Source of the DNA: Austropuccinia psidii
Taxonomy: Eukaryota > Basidiomycota > Pucciniomycetes > Pucciniales > Sphaerophragmiaceae
Length of the DNA: 64,000 bases
Direction: 5' to 3'
Assembly: GCA_023105745.1 (NCBI GenBank)
Contig: JALGQZ010000009.1
Coordinates: 34,710,409-34,774,408, forward strand
Shown: in pieces, positions 35,412 through 45,755 of the stretch
Layout: each line of letters begins with the position of its first letter
Numbering within the stretch: the first letter of the stretch is position 1
Made by a program: the position numbers and the translations under genes
The notes under the pieces: generated by a model
Databases searched by the model: none
What the model was told of the DNA's origin: nothing
Seen by the model: only the letters and a program-made list of their open reading frames with translations

Positions 35412-37648
35412 CTAAAACGGGTCAATCCTGGTTGTGAGTTTAGCTGACCTGGGTACAGTCAAGGTGACCTCATCACTCGAACCAAGACCACGCTTCGCCA
35501 CCCAGGCATCACCAAATTCTAATACCAAGCATCGTGCAAATTCAAATCTAAGAGGTACAGTGGGGTTAAAAGACTCTGATGAGAAGAAACTTTTATTCAG
35601 TAAATTACATATATACTTATTAGTACGTAGCCACACTGGCTCCACTAGATTTTTACCCTCTGAAAGTTTTGCGGAAATGTCAATTAGTGATAAAGCACCT
35701 TTAACTGAGCTTGTTCTCCAGTCATCTGAGCATACCATCAAACCACGAACCCCTGCCGCACAGAATGCCGCTAATATACCATAGCAAATTTGATTTATTC
35801 CGAGATTCTTGTGACACGCCAAAAGATCTTTGATGGCCTCATTTTTTTTGGAGTTCGTGAGTTTGCCTTTGATGCCATTCACTTCGACCTTTGTATGTGC
35901 ACGTACCATGTTGTACGCAATCATCAAATGGATAACTGTATCCATTAGATCCTCCAGGTTCTTCTGCGGCTTTGTGGATATCTCATTGTCAGCGCCGCCA
36001 CCTTCAATGCTGAGTTGGGTTGCACGTTGCTTCGATTTACTCAAGCAGGAGGCAAGGTATTCAACTGCTCCGCGTTCAAGTCCAAGAGGATCGGTCGAAT
36101 TTGATGTTGGTGCAACAAATGGTTTGGGTGCAATCACATCGTATGAGACTAAACTAATGGATTCAAACATAACATTTGCCCAAAAATGTTTAACTGGATT
36201 CGCGGGGTAAAGAAGGCTCTGAACCATTTTGAAGAAGGAGTGTTCAGATTTTGGGAGATTATCTGGAGGTTTAGCTGATTCCTTCATCAATTTGAGATTC
36301 CAAATGATGTGATCAAAAAACGCTTCTGTTTCTGTTGGCTTAAAAAAATCTAACCCTGTATATTGCAATTTATATCACCAGTCAAAAGCCAATAATCAAG
36401 TATCATGCACAAAGATTAAAAAAAACTCACCTGCCATCTCAAGGTCCTCCAGCAAAGCCGACATTTTAAGCTCTTGGTTACTGATCACCTTAATACCAAC
36501 GGGCAGGAATGTATGAGCATCCTTTGTTGGTAAATTGTCCCATCTATTTTTGTAAATCCTATTGATATTATCAAGCCCCCTTTTCCATGATTGTTGAGAA
36601 ATATTGGAATGATAATTCAAAATGCCTGCAAACTCTTCCATGCGGGATAAAAATATTCCATGAAAATTTGCAGCGGATGACACTTTGGGCTCAGCGTCGG
36701 GAATTATATCAGTCATATCTCGTCCCATTGTATCATGTTTAATTGTTTCCCCTTCAAAGGCTTGAATATTCCGAGGAGAGGCGGGAGGGGTTGCATCATG
36801 CATTGTTTCATTGGGTATCGGGGGGCTTTCAGTATGTGGAGCTTCATCATGGATTGTTTCATTGAGTATGGGGGGGTTCAGTATGCGGAGGTTCATTATC
36901 AATATGGTCCAGTTCAACATTGATAATTTCATGACCTTGATCGCGAGAATCGTTTGCGGCTTCAAAGGTACGGCGTTTTTTGTTTGTTTTTTTGGTCGCA
37001 TGTATATTTGGTCTTTTTCCTAATCCTTTGCCTGGAAATCCAATGACGACTCAAGATCCTTCAGGTAGAGATTCTCCCACCTCCACACCTGCCCATATAT
37101 TGTAAGCAGCTATTTTTATCAATTTTGATTTGAGTTATTAATGGACTTACGGTTCAAATCCATTTTGAGGAGGCTCATGGCTTCAGCAATCTTTTGACGC
37201 ACATAATCAGGAATTTTACTATCATTTTGGATTTTTTCGAGCCTTGGGATTGTTTGAGCAATGTTGGAGACAAATTGTTCCTTGGATATAATTTCCACCT
37301 CCCCACTGAAAATTACATCATCTTGCCCATCATCTTCTGTCGGTGCACAAGGTTCAACAGTCTTTTCCTTCTCATAACTTTTAAAATTCGGTTTCTGAGA
37401 GCTTGGAGGCTGCCCTGAAATAAAGGCTATGACACAATATCAGGTTTTGAGAGATTTGAAATATTCAAGATGGATGCATACTCACATTCCGGAAGAACTG
37501 GTGGATCTTGATTATCTTCATGTGACTGGCTCTCTACTTCAATGCCTAATTCACGACTACTGGCGATATCAGAGATTTCACTTCCACTCTCTGGGGCTGA
37601 AGTTGGTCGTTCATTGAATTGAGTTGAATTTCCCGGGGTTCGGGCCAT
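35412..37648 (-). pseudogene. Unrecognised multi-exon nuclear-type protein gene
   Basis: Exons 37648-37486, 37414-37151, 37088-36431 and 36355-35412 have GT-AG introns. The product would be about 670 residues: an acidic, polar N-terminus; a basic KKTNKKRR stretch that looks like a nuclear localisation signal; short repeats around NETIHDEAPHTESPP; and a well-folded-looking C-terminal ~300 residues starting FFKPTETEAFFDHIIWNLK and ending RSAKLTTRIDPF. Two lesions are visible: TGA at 37053-37051 and a frame slip in a run of seven C/G near 36872. I recognise no domain. Its position beside the dioxygenase and its probable nuclear location suggest a partner in the same process, but that is speculation. 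Confidence 0.6.
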
Positions 37649-38148
37649 AGCGGAGGTAGTTTAGTAAGCAAATAGATGGTGACGAGTTGATTGATAACTT
37701 GTTTGAAAATTTTTGAATAAAAAGATACAAATTCAAGAAAAAAGGTGCAACTAAAATAATCGCATTTGCAAAATGCGATTTGTCGGGAAATTGCAGGAGG
37801 CAATGTTTTGCAAATTATTTCATATCATGCAAATGAAATCACTTCCCTGTGAGACATTGAATAAAGTTGACTAGTGAGAAACCTACTAAAGTCAACTTTT
37901 GAACTATTCAACGCTCATGAGGTAAGGACTAAGCAAAGTGTTCCATTTAATTGATATGAAATAAAATGGTTTTGTCGGCGAAACAGGAGACACAATTCTT
38001 GTCTTAAATAGTCCACTTATTAGGTTTTAATTTGTGAGTCTCATGATTTAAACCCTAACCACAACATTGTGAATATACTGACCAATTTCCCCTGAGGTCC
38101 TGTTGGCAGAGAAGGCCACTCAGCATATTTTGGTGATGGCGTCCATTG

Positions 38149-38172
38149 TGTACGCCAACAAGCCACCGTACA
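38149..38172. promoter_or_regulatory. Palindromic intergenic motif 5, half degenerate
   Basis: The right half GCCACCGTACA is intact and the left TGTACG arm is kept, but the inner left part differs. It lies 500 bp upstream of the ATG at 37648, matching the spacing seen for SNF2. Confidence 0.6.
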
Positions 38173-38189
38173 CTGTGGATGTAATACGG

Positions 38190-38985
38190 AAACGTGAGGA
38201 TTCGTAAGCAGTGTCGGAGGCATGTCGGGAGGGCACTCCGCGAGCGTAAGGATGGTAAGCAGTGTCGGGAGGGCACTACACAAGCGTAAGGATAAGCAGT
38301 GTCGGGAGCATGTCGGGAGGGCACTTCATGAGCGTAAGGATCGTAAGCAGTGTTGGAGGCTTGTCGGGAGGGCACTCCGTGAGCATAAGGATCGTAAGCA
38401 GTGTCGGGAGCATGTCAGGAGGTCACTCCGTGAGCGTAAGGATCGTGAGCAGTGTCGGGAGGGAACTTCATGAGCGTAAGGATCGTAAGCAGTGTCGGAG
38501 GCATGTCGGGAGGGTACTTACTAGGCGAGCGTAAGGATCGTAAGGATTGTCGGGAGCATGTCGGAAGGGCACTTCATGAGCGTAAGGATCGTGAGCAGTG
38601 TCGGGAGCATGTCGGGAGGGCACTTCATGAGCGTAAGGATCGTAAGCAGTGTCGGAGGCATGTCGGGAGGGTACTTACTAGGCGAGCGTAAGGATCGTAA
38701 GGATTGTCGGGAGCATGTCGGAAGGGCACTTCATGAGCGTAAGGATCGTGAGCAGTGTCGGGAGCATGTTGGGAGGGCACTTCATGAGCATAAGGATCGT
38801 AAGCAGTGTCGGAGGCATGTCGGGAGGGTACTTACTAGGCGAGCGTAAGGATCGTGAGCAGTGTCGCGAGCATGTCGGGAGGGCACACAATGAGCGTAAG
38901 GATGGTCAGCAGTGTCGGGAGCATGTCGGGAGGGCACACAATGAGCGTAAGGATGGTAAGGGTGGGGGTGTGAAAGCGTAAGGAG
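38190..38985. repeat. 51-bp minisatellite with a 157-bp higher-order repeat
   Basis: The basic unit is about 51 bp and contains GAGCGTAAGGATCG, AGTGTCGGGAGCATGTCGGG and AGGGCACTTC. Three units form a 157-bp higher-order repeat seen at about 38515, 38672 and 38829. It lies 285-1080 bp from the right end of the element. Open frames inside are artefacts of the repeat. Confidence 0.87.
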
Positions 38986-39139
38986 TGGTGAGGACGGAGA
39001 TGGGGGGGCAGGCAGTGTCAGAGTCTCATCTGGAGGGTGGTGCGGGCGCGTAAGCATGCTAAGCGTCGGGGAGGCGGAAGCTATTAGGTCAAATTACCCG
39101 AACGTTGCCATTAGTGTTGAAACGGGTTGGGGCTTTGAG

Positions 39140-39231
39140 TGACATTCTCATGTGACACATGTGACGATTGACGTTGTGTTGACGCTGACGTGACATGACC
39201 CACTAAATCCAGTGACTATAAAGTGACACTA
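39140..39231. promoter_or_regulatory. Cluster of TGAC words next to the right end
   Basis: Ten TGAC words in about 90 bp (39140, 39153, 39162, 39169, 39180, 39186, 39191, 39196, 39213 and 39224). The left end instead carries phased TCAAGC. Asymmetric subterminal motifs of this kind could mark the two ends differently for the transposase. Confidence 0.5.
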
Positions 39232-39268
39232 ACGAGACTGAAGCAAGATTTTATACTGACTGCGGTGC

Positions 39269-39314
39269 GACGTGAAGTCAATCGCCGACGATTGACGCGA
39301 TATTCTCCCTGGTG
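39269..39314 (-). repeat. Right terminal inverted repeat of the inner CACTA element
   Basis: On the minus strand it begins CACCAGGGAGAATATCGC and continues into the same near-palindrome as the left end. It is followed by TCC (39315-39317), the target duplication, and then the outer transposase gene resumes. Confidence 0.93.
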
Positions 39315-40225
39315 TCCAATCAACTCCTGTTCCCAAAACAGAAAAGTAAACCAAATCATCATTTTGCTGATCATATTCCCGAACTCTTCCAACGTTGGGG
39401 CCCAGCACAAGCCTCAGCCACATGGGGTTATGAGCGCTTAATTGGAGTATTTGCAAAGATGCCAACAAATAACAAGATATGTACGTCAATTAATAAGATC
39501 AATATATTCACATTGATTAAACACCTGAACTGAATAAGATTAACTTCTTGCAACTCTGAATAGATGATATAGATAAAAACTTACTTCAACATATCTGTCG
39601 ATGTTCTAACCTTTCCGTTCTCCTGAAATCCCCATCCGTGCCATGTGAAATAAAACAGCTTTTCGAATCACAGCCACCTGCCCTGTTCAATCAACATAAA
39701 TATAACAAACCATCCCACCATGACCAAGAAAATTATGATTTCCTGGTTGCGTACTTACAGGATTTTCATGCAACAAGGGAAGTAGTTGATTGGATCAGCT
39801 TAGACACTACCGTGCAATCTACAAGTCCTCCCACTTCAAGGATTGTCTCACCTTGGTATTTTCCAGTTTCAAACATTAATATTGGGAACAATATATTTTC
39901 AACTGAATCCAAAAATGTCAGCAACAGTGTGATATGTTTTCTGAGGGGCAAATCACGACGATTTGGTATTATGAATAGCATTTTCAAAGTCTCTGAGCCA
40001 TCTAGCATACTGAACAATAACTTTCTGATCTTAAAAACTTTGAAGATTGATGCGAATTTCTTACCAGATTGGCCGCATCTGAATATTTATAAAGCTGTTG
40101 GTTTTGATGATGGACACTTGATTATATCTGAAGAAGAAATAGAAGGTAACTGTGGATTGTATGATAACAAAGTTCTGTCATGTGGACTGCTTGTAAGGAT
40201 AAAGCCGTTATTTCATGAAATTTAG

Positions 40226-40949
40226 TCTACAGAAATGCAAATCTCTCAGATTCATTAGCAAGTTTGCTAGTGAAATAACTGCCTCAAAATTTAGTGACAG
40301 AGACATGCCATTGTGACAAGCAAAGCCCATTATTTCACATTTCCACAAAGAACTTACTATTTTGACATTGGGTACAGTGTGAATAAGCCAAGTTCAATGA
40401 TCAAATGACCCACACACTCACCTTTCACAGAATCCAAAATTTCTAACTGCGCCATCATCATGTTGGAAGGGGAAGCGGCCCTTGCGCACCCGCACCTGCA
40501 CATGCAAGCGTACCCGCACACGCAAGCGCACCCACACATGCCAATGCACACGCAAGTCCACCCACACCCACCAATGCACACGCAGTATTGTGCGGCAGGC
40601 TCTACCAGTGTCATCTGCAAAACGCCAATCCCGCTCAGGCGGAGTCCTTTCATGGATGACCTGGTGAAGTAAACCCCCCGCCTACATCAAGACTGGCTGA
40701 AGGACCTCTTTGATGTGTGTTTGTGCAAACAGGCGGGTCTTGTGTAATTTTTAGCAACCATTGGACGGTTGCAGGATGATCAGGTGGTGAGGAATCTGAG
40801 TTGAAGGCACAGGGGAACCAATATTGGTGGATGTCACAGGATTTGGTGTAAGACAACAGTAGGACGTGTGCTCAACGTTCGCTTGATTTTGGCTTGACGT
40901 GAGCTTGACTTTTATCCTGCTTGACGTTTGCTTGAAGTGAAGTCAATCA
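40226..40949. other. 3' tail and right end of the outer CACTA copy
   Basis: Homologous in inverted order to 18983-17984. It holds a short, decayed GT-rich repeat (40480-40590), a GCTTGA array with mostly 11-bp spacing (40870-40935) and a damaged near-palindromic end sequence (about 40936-40949). The outermost ~20 bp (the CACC end) are not recognisable. The flanking DNA beyond is integrase sequence of a decayed Ty3/gypsy element, so the outer element landed in, or was truncated against, that sequence. Confidence 0.75.
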
Positions 40950-41992
40950 CCAATGATTGATATTTAAAAGATTCTTTTTCAAAGGAACCACAGGCAATAG
41001 GGGCTTCCACCCTTTTTCTACCAGTAAGGGAGATTTCCCTGTAGTAGAGTGCTGGCTTGTGTTGTGATCCAGTTGGACTGCTGGTAGGAGTGTGATCCAG
41101 TCATGGGTGTATCCTTCATGGTCCTTATATTCCATTCCATATGCACAGAATCTTTTGATGATGTCCTCCATTGTTTGAATCATCCTTCCAGATAACCCAA
41201 CTGTCTGTGGATGAGATGCTGTAGAAAATGCAAGTTTTGCTCCCAGAATTTTGTAGAGGTTGATCCCAAATTCTGATTTGAATATCGGGTCCCTATCACT
41301 AATGATAATCTTAGCAACTCCACAAGGGGATATAATGTTATTCTGAATTAACAGGGATGTATCCATAGCTGCTTACCCTTTGTTACATGGTCAGCACCTT
41401 ACACGTTTACTATACCTATCAATTATGACCAGGAAAGAATTCAATTTTCATTTGCCTCCTCAGACAATTCCGGTAAACCAGTCCATTTTGATAGTTTCCC
41501 ATGGGTGTTTGGGCTCTTCTATATTTTGAAGCAGCCCATATCTCCTCCCATGTCTTCTTTCTTTCTTCCGGAATCTTTCACAAGTGTTGAGGTATTTACT
41601 CAAATCTTTTTCCCATTGGGGCCATCATGCTGTGCATGTTACCCTCTCCTTGGTCCTGGCTCCACTCATGTGTCCCATATAGGGGCAGTCATGAAATTAT
41701 TTCAGGATCAGGGATATGTGGTCCCTGTCTATAACAGTGAGGGAACTAGCATGATTCTCTCTGTGATAGAGTATACCATCTATAAGGAAATATTTATTAT
41801 CCTTATAGTCCCTCAACCAGGGTTCCTCTAGCTGGGATTCCAGTTCAGGGCTCCTGTACTTCTGTTGGAGGAGCTGTAACAATATGCTACACTTTTTTGT
41901 ATTTGGAATGAGTTCTCATTACTGAACTGAAGAATTCATTTTGGAGCTCTGAGCAACCTATCCCCAATAAGGCAGCTTATGTTCTTTCTGGT

Positions 41993-43914
41993 TGTGAGCC
42001 TTGAGGTATATTTTACATACCCAAATAGGCCACAATCATTTTAAAAATAAATTCTGAATAATGCATACCTCATAAGTCATGCATATATTCAAAATTCATT
42101 ATTTTTGATTTAAGAAAAGTTGAATAACTTTTTATTGAGTAAGTAAATCCATGGATTTAAGGCCAGATTTGGATTCTACACAAAAATTCACCTAGGGTAG
42201 CTCCATAGAGTGAATAAGCTCAATTTAAGTATTTGAGGTGGTAAAATGGAAAATACTTCAATACCACATCATTAATACCACATAAAAGATCCGTGAAAAT
42301 TTTTGTTTTTCTTGATTTTTAGCCAAAATAATGGGAAAGTGAGAAATCCCATGTTACATATACACTAAGAATAGTGTTATGCATGTTTTGAGCACTTAAT
42401 ATCATGGTATTCTTACATGGACTTTTGGTACACCCATAGTGGATATCTCACTTTAAGCTTAAATTACTATTTTGACGTAAAAAATAAGCAAGGGGGACAA
42501 AAGACATCAAAGAGAGCCAGGGTACCCAACTTCTGAGGCCTCAGAGGCGTGGATAGCTCCAGAGCATGGATCCATGGCTCATCTTGGCCTAATTGGTAAA
42601 CTAAAACTCTTTGGGAACTTGGTTACCAAGTTACAACTACTGTAAAACACCAGAAAATAGCAAATAACCTGCTATTTTGACGTGCCAAGGAGGTAATGAG
42701 CTACTTACACTCCTGTAACCTTGTCAATTACTAATGACTTTCCATGGATAAACCCCAAAAGAGTAATTAAAACCCTTTTGGGACCTATATTCATTGATTT
42801 ACCTCATAGCAACCAGCAAAACACTGCTATTTGCAATTCTACGTAGAAATGAGGTAAAAACTTCAAAAATTCATTAAAAATACAATTCTTAATGAATCCT
42901 TCTGAAACTTTCAGGACTAAAGGAGAACTGTATTATCTATGGTACAACCAAAAATAATTACAGTTTTACTAGTAAAATTAAAAGTTTTACTTACAGTCCA
43001 TTTTTGGTTATTCTACGTGAAACACTGAATCTTCAAAAATTCACAGTAATTACAACCTGTGATGAAATTGGCAATAACATTGATAACTTTGAGAAATCAA
43101 TGATTGTTTTAGAATAAAAGAAGATTTACAAGTGTTACTCCTTTTATTCTTAACCATATTGGGGTTGGTAGTCAAGTAAAAGCATCAATTAAGTAATTAT
43201 GATAATCTTACGTGACAACTGATGATGCAATCAATAATCCAAAAAGGTTTATTGTTTTCTCACTCACTGGTTTTTCAGTTTGCTCCATGGCACGCCTCTG
43301 TGAGCTGTTGTTGACTTAAAAGAGGCCTCCTCTTGCTGTTTTTTCCAAGAATCATCTTATCAATTTATTAAATCATTATTACCAACAAGTAAGTATTAGT
43401 TACAGCTATTCTTAAGTGTTTTAAATCTTTCAGAATCAACCAGAAAGACGTGAAATCCTAGAATCCAACTATATATTGTTGTAATACTGTTATAAATCCT
43501 TTTGATCCCTTAAATCCACAATTCTACGTCAAATTTCTCTACTTTTATCTATCAATAAGTTCTTTGGAGTATTAGTGAGTCATTTATCTTTAATTCTTAA
43601 AGTTTTTCTCTAGTAATAGTTTTCTTCAAGAATTATCTTTATAATTATTCTTGCAAAAGATAATTATATATTAAAATAATTTTATTATTTTAATAAAAGA
43701 AGTTTTTATTATTAAAATCTTCTTGTAATTGATTCTTGTAGACAATTACTGCTCACTGTTATAATCACTAGTAGTGTATAACAAGTGAAAGAAATAATTC
43801 TTTAATTATTTAATTGTGGTTATAATAATATTTTATTATTATATTTCTTAAGAACAGACATAGTACTGTTGATTAATAGTAATATTATCATCAGTTTCAT
43901 AGTCACATCTTACA
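41993..43914 (+). repeat. Solo LTR, family B (1922 bp), with target duplication
   Basis: It begins TGTGAGCCTTGAGG and ends AGTCACATCTTACA. Perfect 5-bp duplications CTGGT lie at 41988-41992 and 43915-43919. It splits the integrase and RNase H parts of the decayed element. The absence of internal sequence indicates LTR-LTR recombination. Confidence 0.93.
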
Positions 43915-45755
43915 CTGGTTCATTGTCATCACTGTCTTGGGTACCACTTTCTGGTACCCATTCAGAGAAGCTGAAGTTCTTCCTTCCATCTATTTTCATA
44001 AAATGGATAGGAATCTTTGAGGCTACTTAAGGGTCATACACTGGGTTGCTTTTGACATTGTCCAGTGGCAATCTACTGAAGCCAGCTGCAATGGTTTTTC
44101 TTTTGCCTTCTTTGTATATAATCATGATGTTACCTCTTTACTCTTGTATGGCTATATTCCACCTCAAGATGTGTTAATTTGTAGTCTTCATGTTAAGTAA
44201 AGACTTCAAGGCTTTTCAGTCTGTGTAGACTTCAAAGACTGCACCCTCCAAATAATAATGGAGTTTTTCTAGAGCCCAGACTAAGCACAAGCCTTCAGTC
44301 TGAGTAGCCCCCTACCTAGACGCTGAATCTTTCAGTTTCCTAGAGCTGTAACATATTACTCCCTCTCTTGGTTCAACAGCTACAATTTGTCTTTGGTGAA
44401 GGTACGTTCCTAGGCCTTGACTACAAGCTGAATGTATATATCACTTGAATGGTAGTTCAAAGTCAGGTAAGATAAGGATAGGTGCATTAGTCAGTGCAGG
44501 TTTGATCCTCTCATATGCATCCCCCCTCTCCTAGGTAATTTCAAAAACTACATCCTTTGAACATAGCTTGTATAGGCTACTTGCTATGTGGGAAATGTTT
44601 TTGACGTGGTTTCTGTAGTAGCTAGAAAACCCAAGGAAAGATTGCAGGTCTTTGATGTTCTTTGGGACTTGATTTTGAATCACTTCTGCTACTTCTTTTT
44701 CATCTATGGCAAAGCTAAGGCCTCAGACTTTATGTCCTAGTGCCAATAGTTTTTTTTTGGCCGAAATTACACTTCTTAAGTGAAACATTTCTGATTAATG
44801 GGTGTGCATTCACTTAGTACTCTGTCTATTTATTGAACATTGTCTTTCCATTCCCTCTATATAATTGTGTCTGATCTTTCTGATGACATCTATTTCTAGG
44901 AACTTATTGATGTGTTTTTCAATTTTTTTCCTAGTTTCAAGGCTTACTGGATATGGAGGTCTTCTGCGCATGGGTGGATAAGGGCTTTTCACATCTAGAT
45001 ATAATTCTATATCATGCCCTCTGATTTTACCTAAGGGTTCTTCACCAATGGCAAATTTTGGTCTAGTTTTTGTCAGAATTTTCAGTAAACTAAGTTTGTG
45101 TTTACTGGCGAGGTTGGTAATAAATTTTCCATCTTTTAATTCATCCAGTAATTCTTCCAGAGGGTCATGAATAGACATTTGGTATATATCAAGTCAAATT
45201 TTTTTTCTTTGTTTATACTTTAGGTAATGTGTGTGTTTTTACCATGGTAAATTTCAATGACATACATCCTTTGGTAGTTTGTTCCCAGTAAAAATCCCTG
45301 GATGTGGGCATCTTCAAGCACTACAAACTCTGGGTTAAGTCTGATATTAGCTTTCTTATGGGGTATAATTATCTCTTTGATAATGGTCCCAATGGATGTG
45401 ATATTTGCTGATGCAGTTTCAAAGTTCTTTGCCTTGGTTGGTAAGAGCTGTTTCTCCTATTTTGAGAAGCTTTTATCCAGGTAGTCTTTGGCCACTATTG
45501 AGCAGTGTGCACCACTTTCAATGATCAATGGGCGTTGAGAATTGTCAATACAAATACTCATCTTTGTGGGTTCCCCATGTATATGGGCCATTGATTTAGT
45601 TGGTGTGACTAGGAAGGTCTGTGCATCATATGTGTGTTTACAAATAGTTTTGTTTGTAGGATCCTGTGGCATTGCTGCTTCTAACTGTATATCCTAAGTT
45701 TCTAGGTGTGTTTACTCTTGGTACTCCACTAGAAATTCTTCTCTTGGGTCTTGGT

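Larger units (their letters stand above)
17966..39314 (-). mobile_element. Giant cargo-carrying CACTA transposon (inner element, 21.3 kb)
   Basis: The boundaries are seen directly. The flanks at 17965 and 39318 join into an uninterrupted transposase reading frame that matches the inner element's own transposase. The 3-bp duplication TCC is at 17963-17965 and 39315-39317. The 46-bp terminal inverted repeats (17966-18011, 39269-39314) match at 40 positions. CACC...GGTG ends, a 3-bp duplication and a tnp2 transposase fit the CACTA (EnSpm/CMC) superfamily. Cargo: companion gene, SNF2 helicase, zinc-finger/proline-rich gene, TET/JBP-like dioxygenase and an unrecognised gene. Minisatellites lie at 18275-18575, 32695-33315 and 38190-38985, and palindromes at five intergenic sites. 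Strand is given by the transposase. It is unusually long for a fungal CACTA element; typical ones are several kb. Confidence 0.93.
15713..40225 (+). pseudogene. tnp2-type CACTA transposase, outer copy, split by the inner element
   Basis: Coding parts are 15713-17965, 39318-39480 and 39564-40225; an 83-bp GT-AG intron separates the last two. Everything between 17966 and 39317 is the inner transposon plus one copy of the TCC duplication. Counting only the parts, the frame is continuous for 1025 codons. It therefore seems to have been open when it was hit, and it retains the C-terminal ~50 codons missing from the inner copy. Start: ATG at 15713, shared with the inner copy. It has an N-terminal CxCxxC-type cluster and then the tnp2 core: DGLVWRRF, YVDWFNAH, NLPPSERL, AGIIPGPKEP, an HFCNFC zinc-type motif, and DLPYWDATRMVNLDIMHN. 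The insertion abolishes the protein. Confidence 0.92.

Noticed and set aside
38041..39057. Repetitive frames rich in Arg/Gly/His/Ser
   Set aside because: They are artefacts of the 51-bp minisatellite. Repeat units are not codon-periodic in a conserved way.
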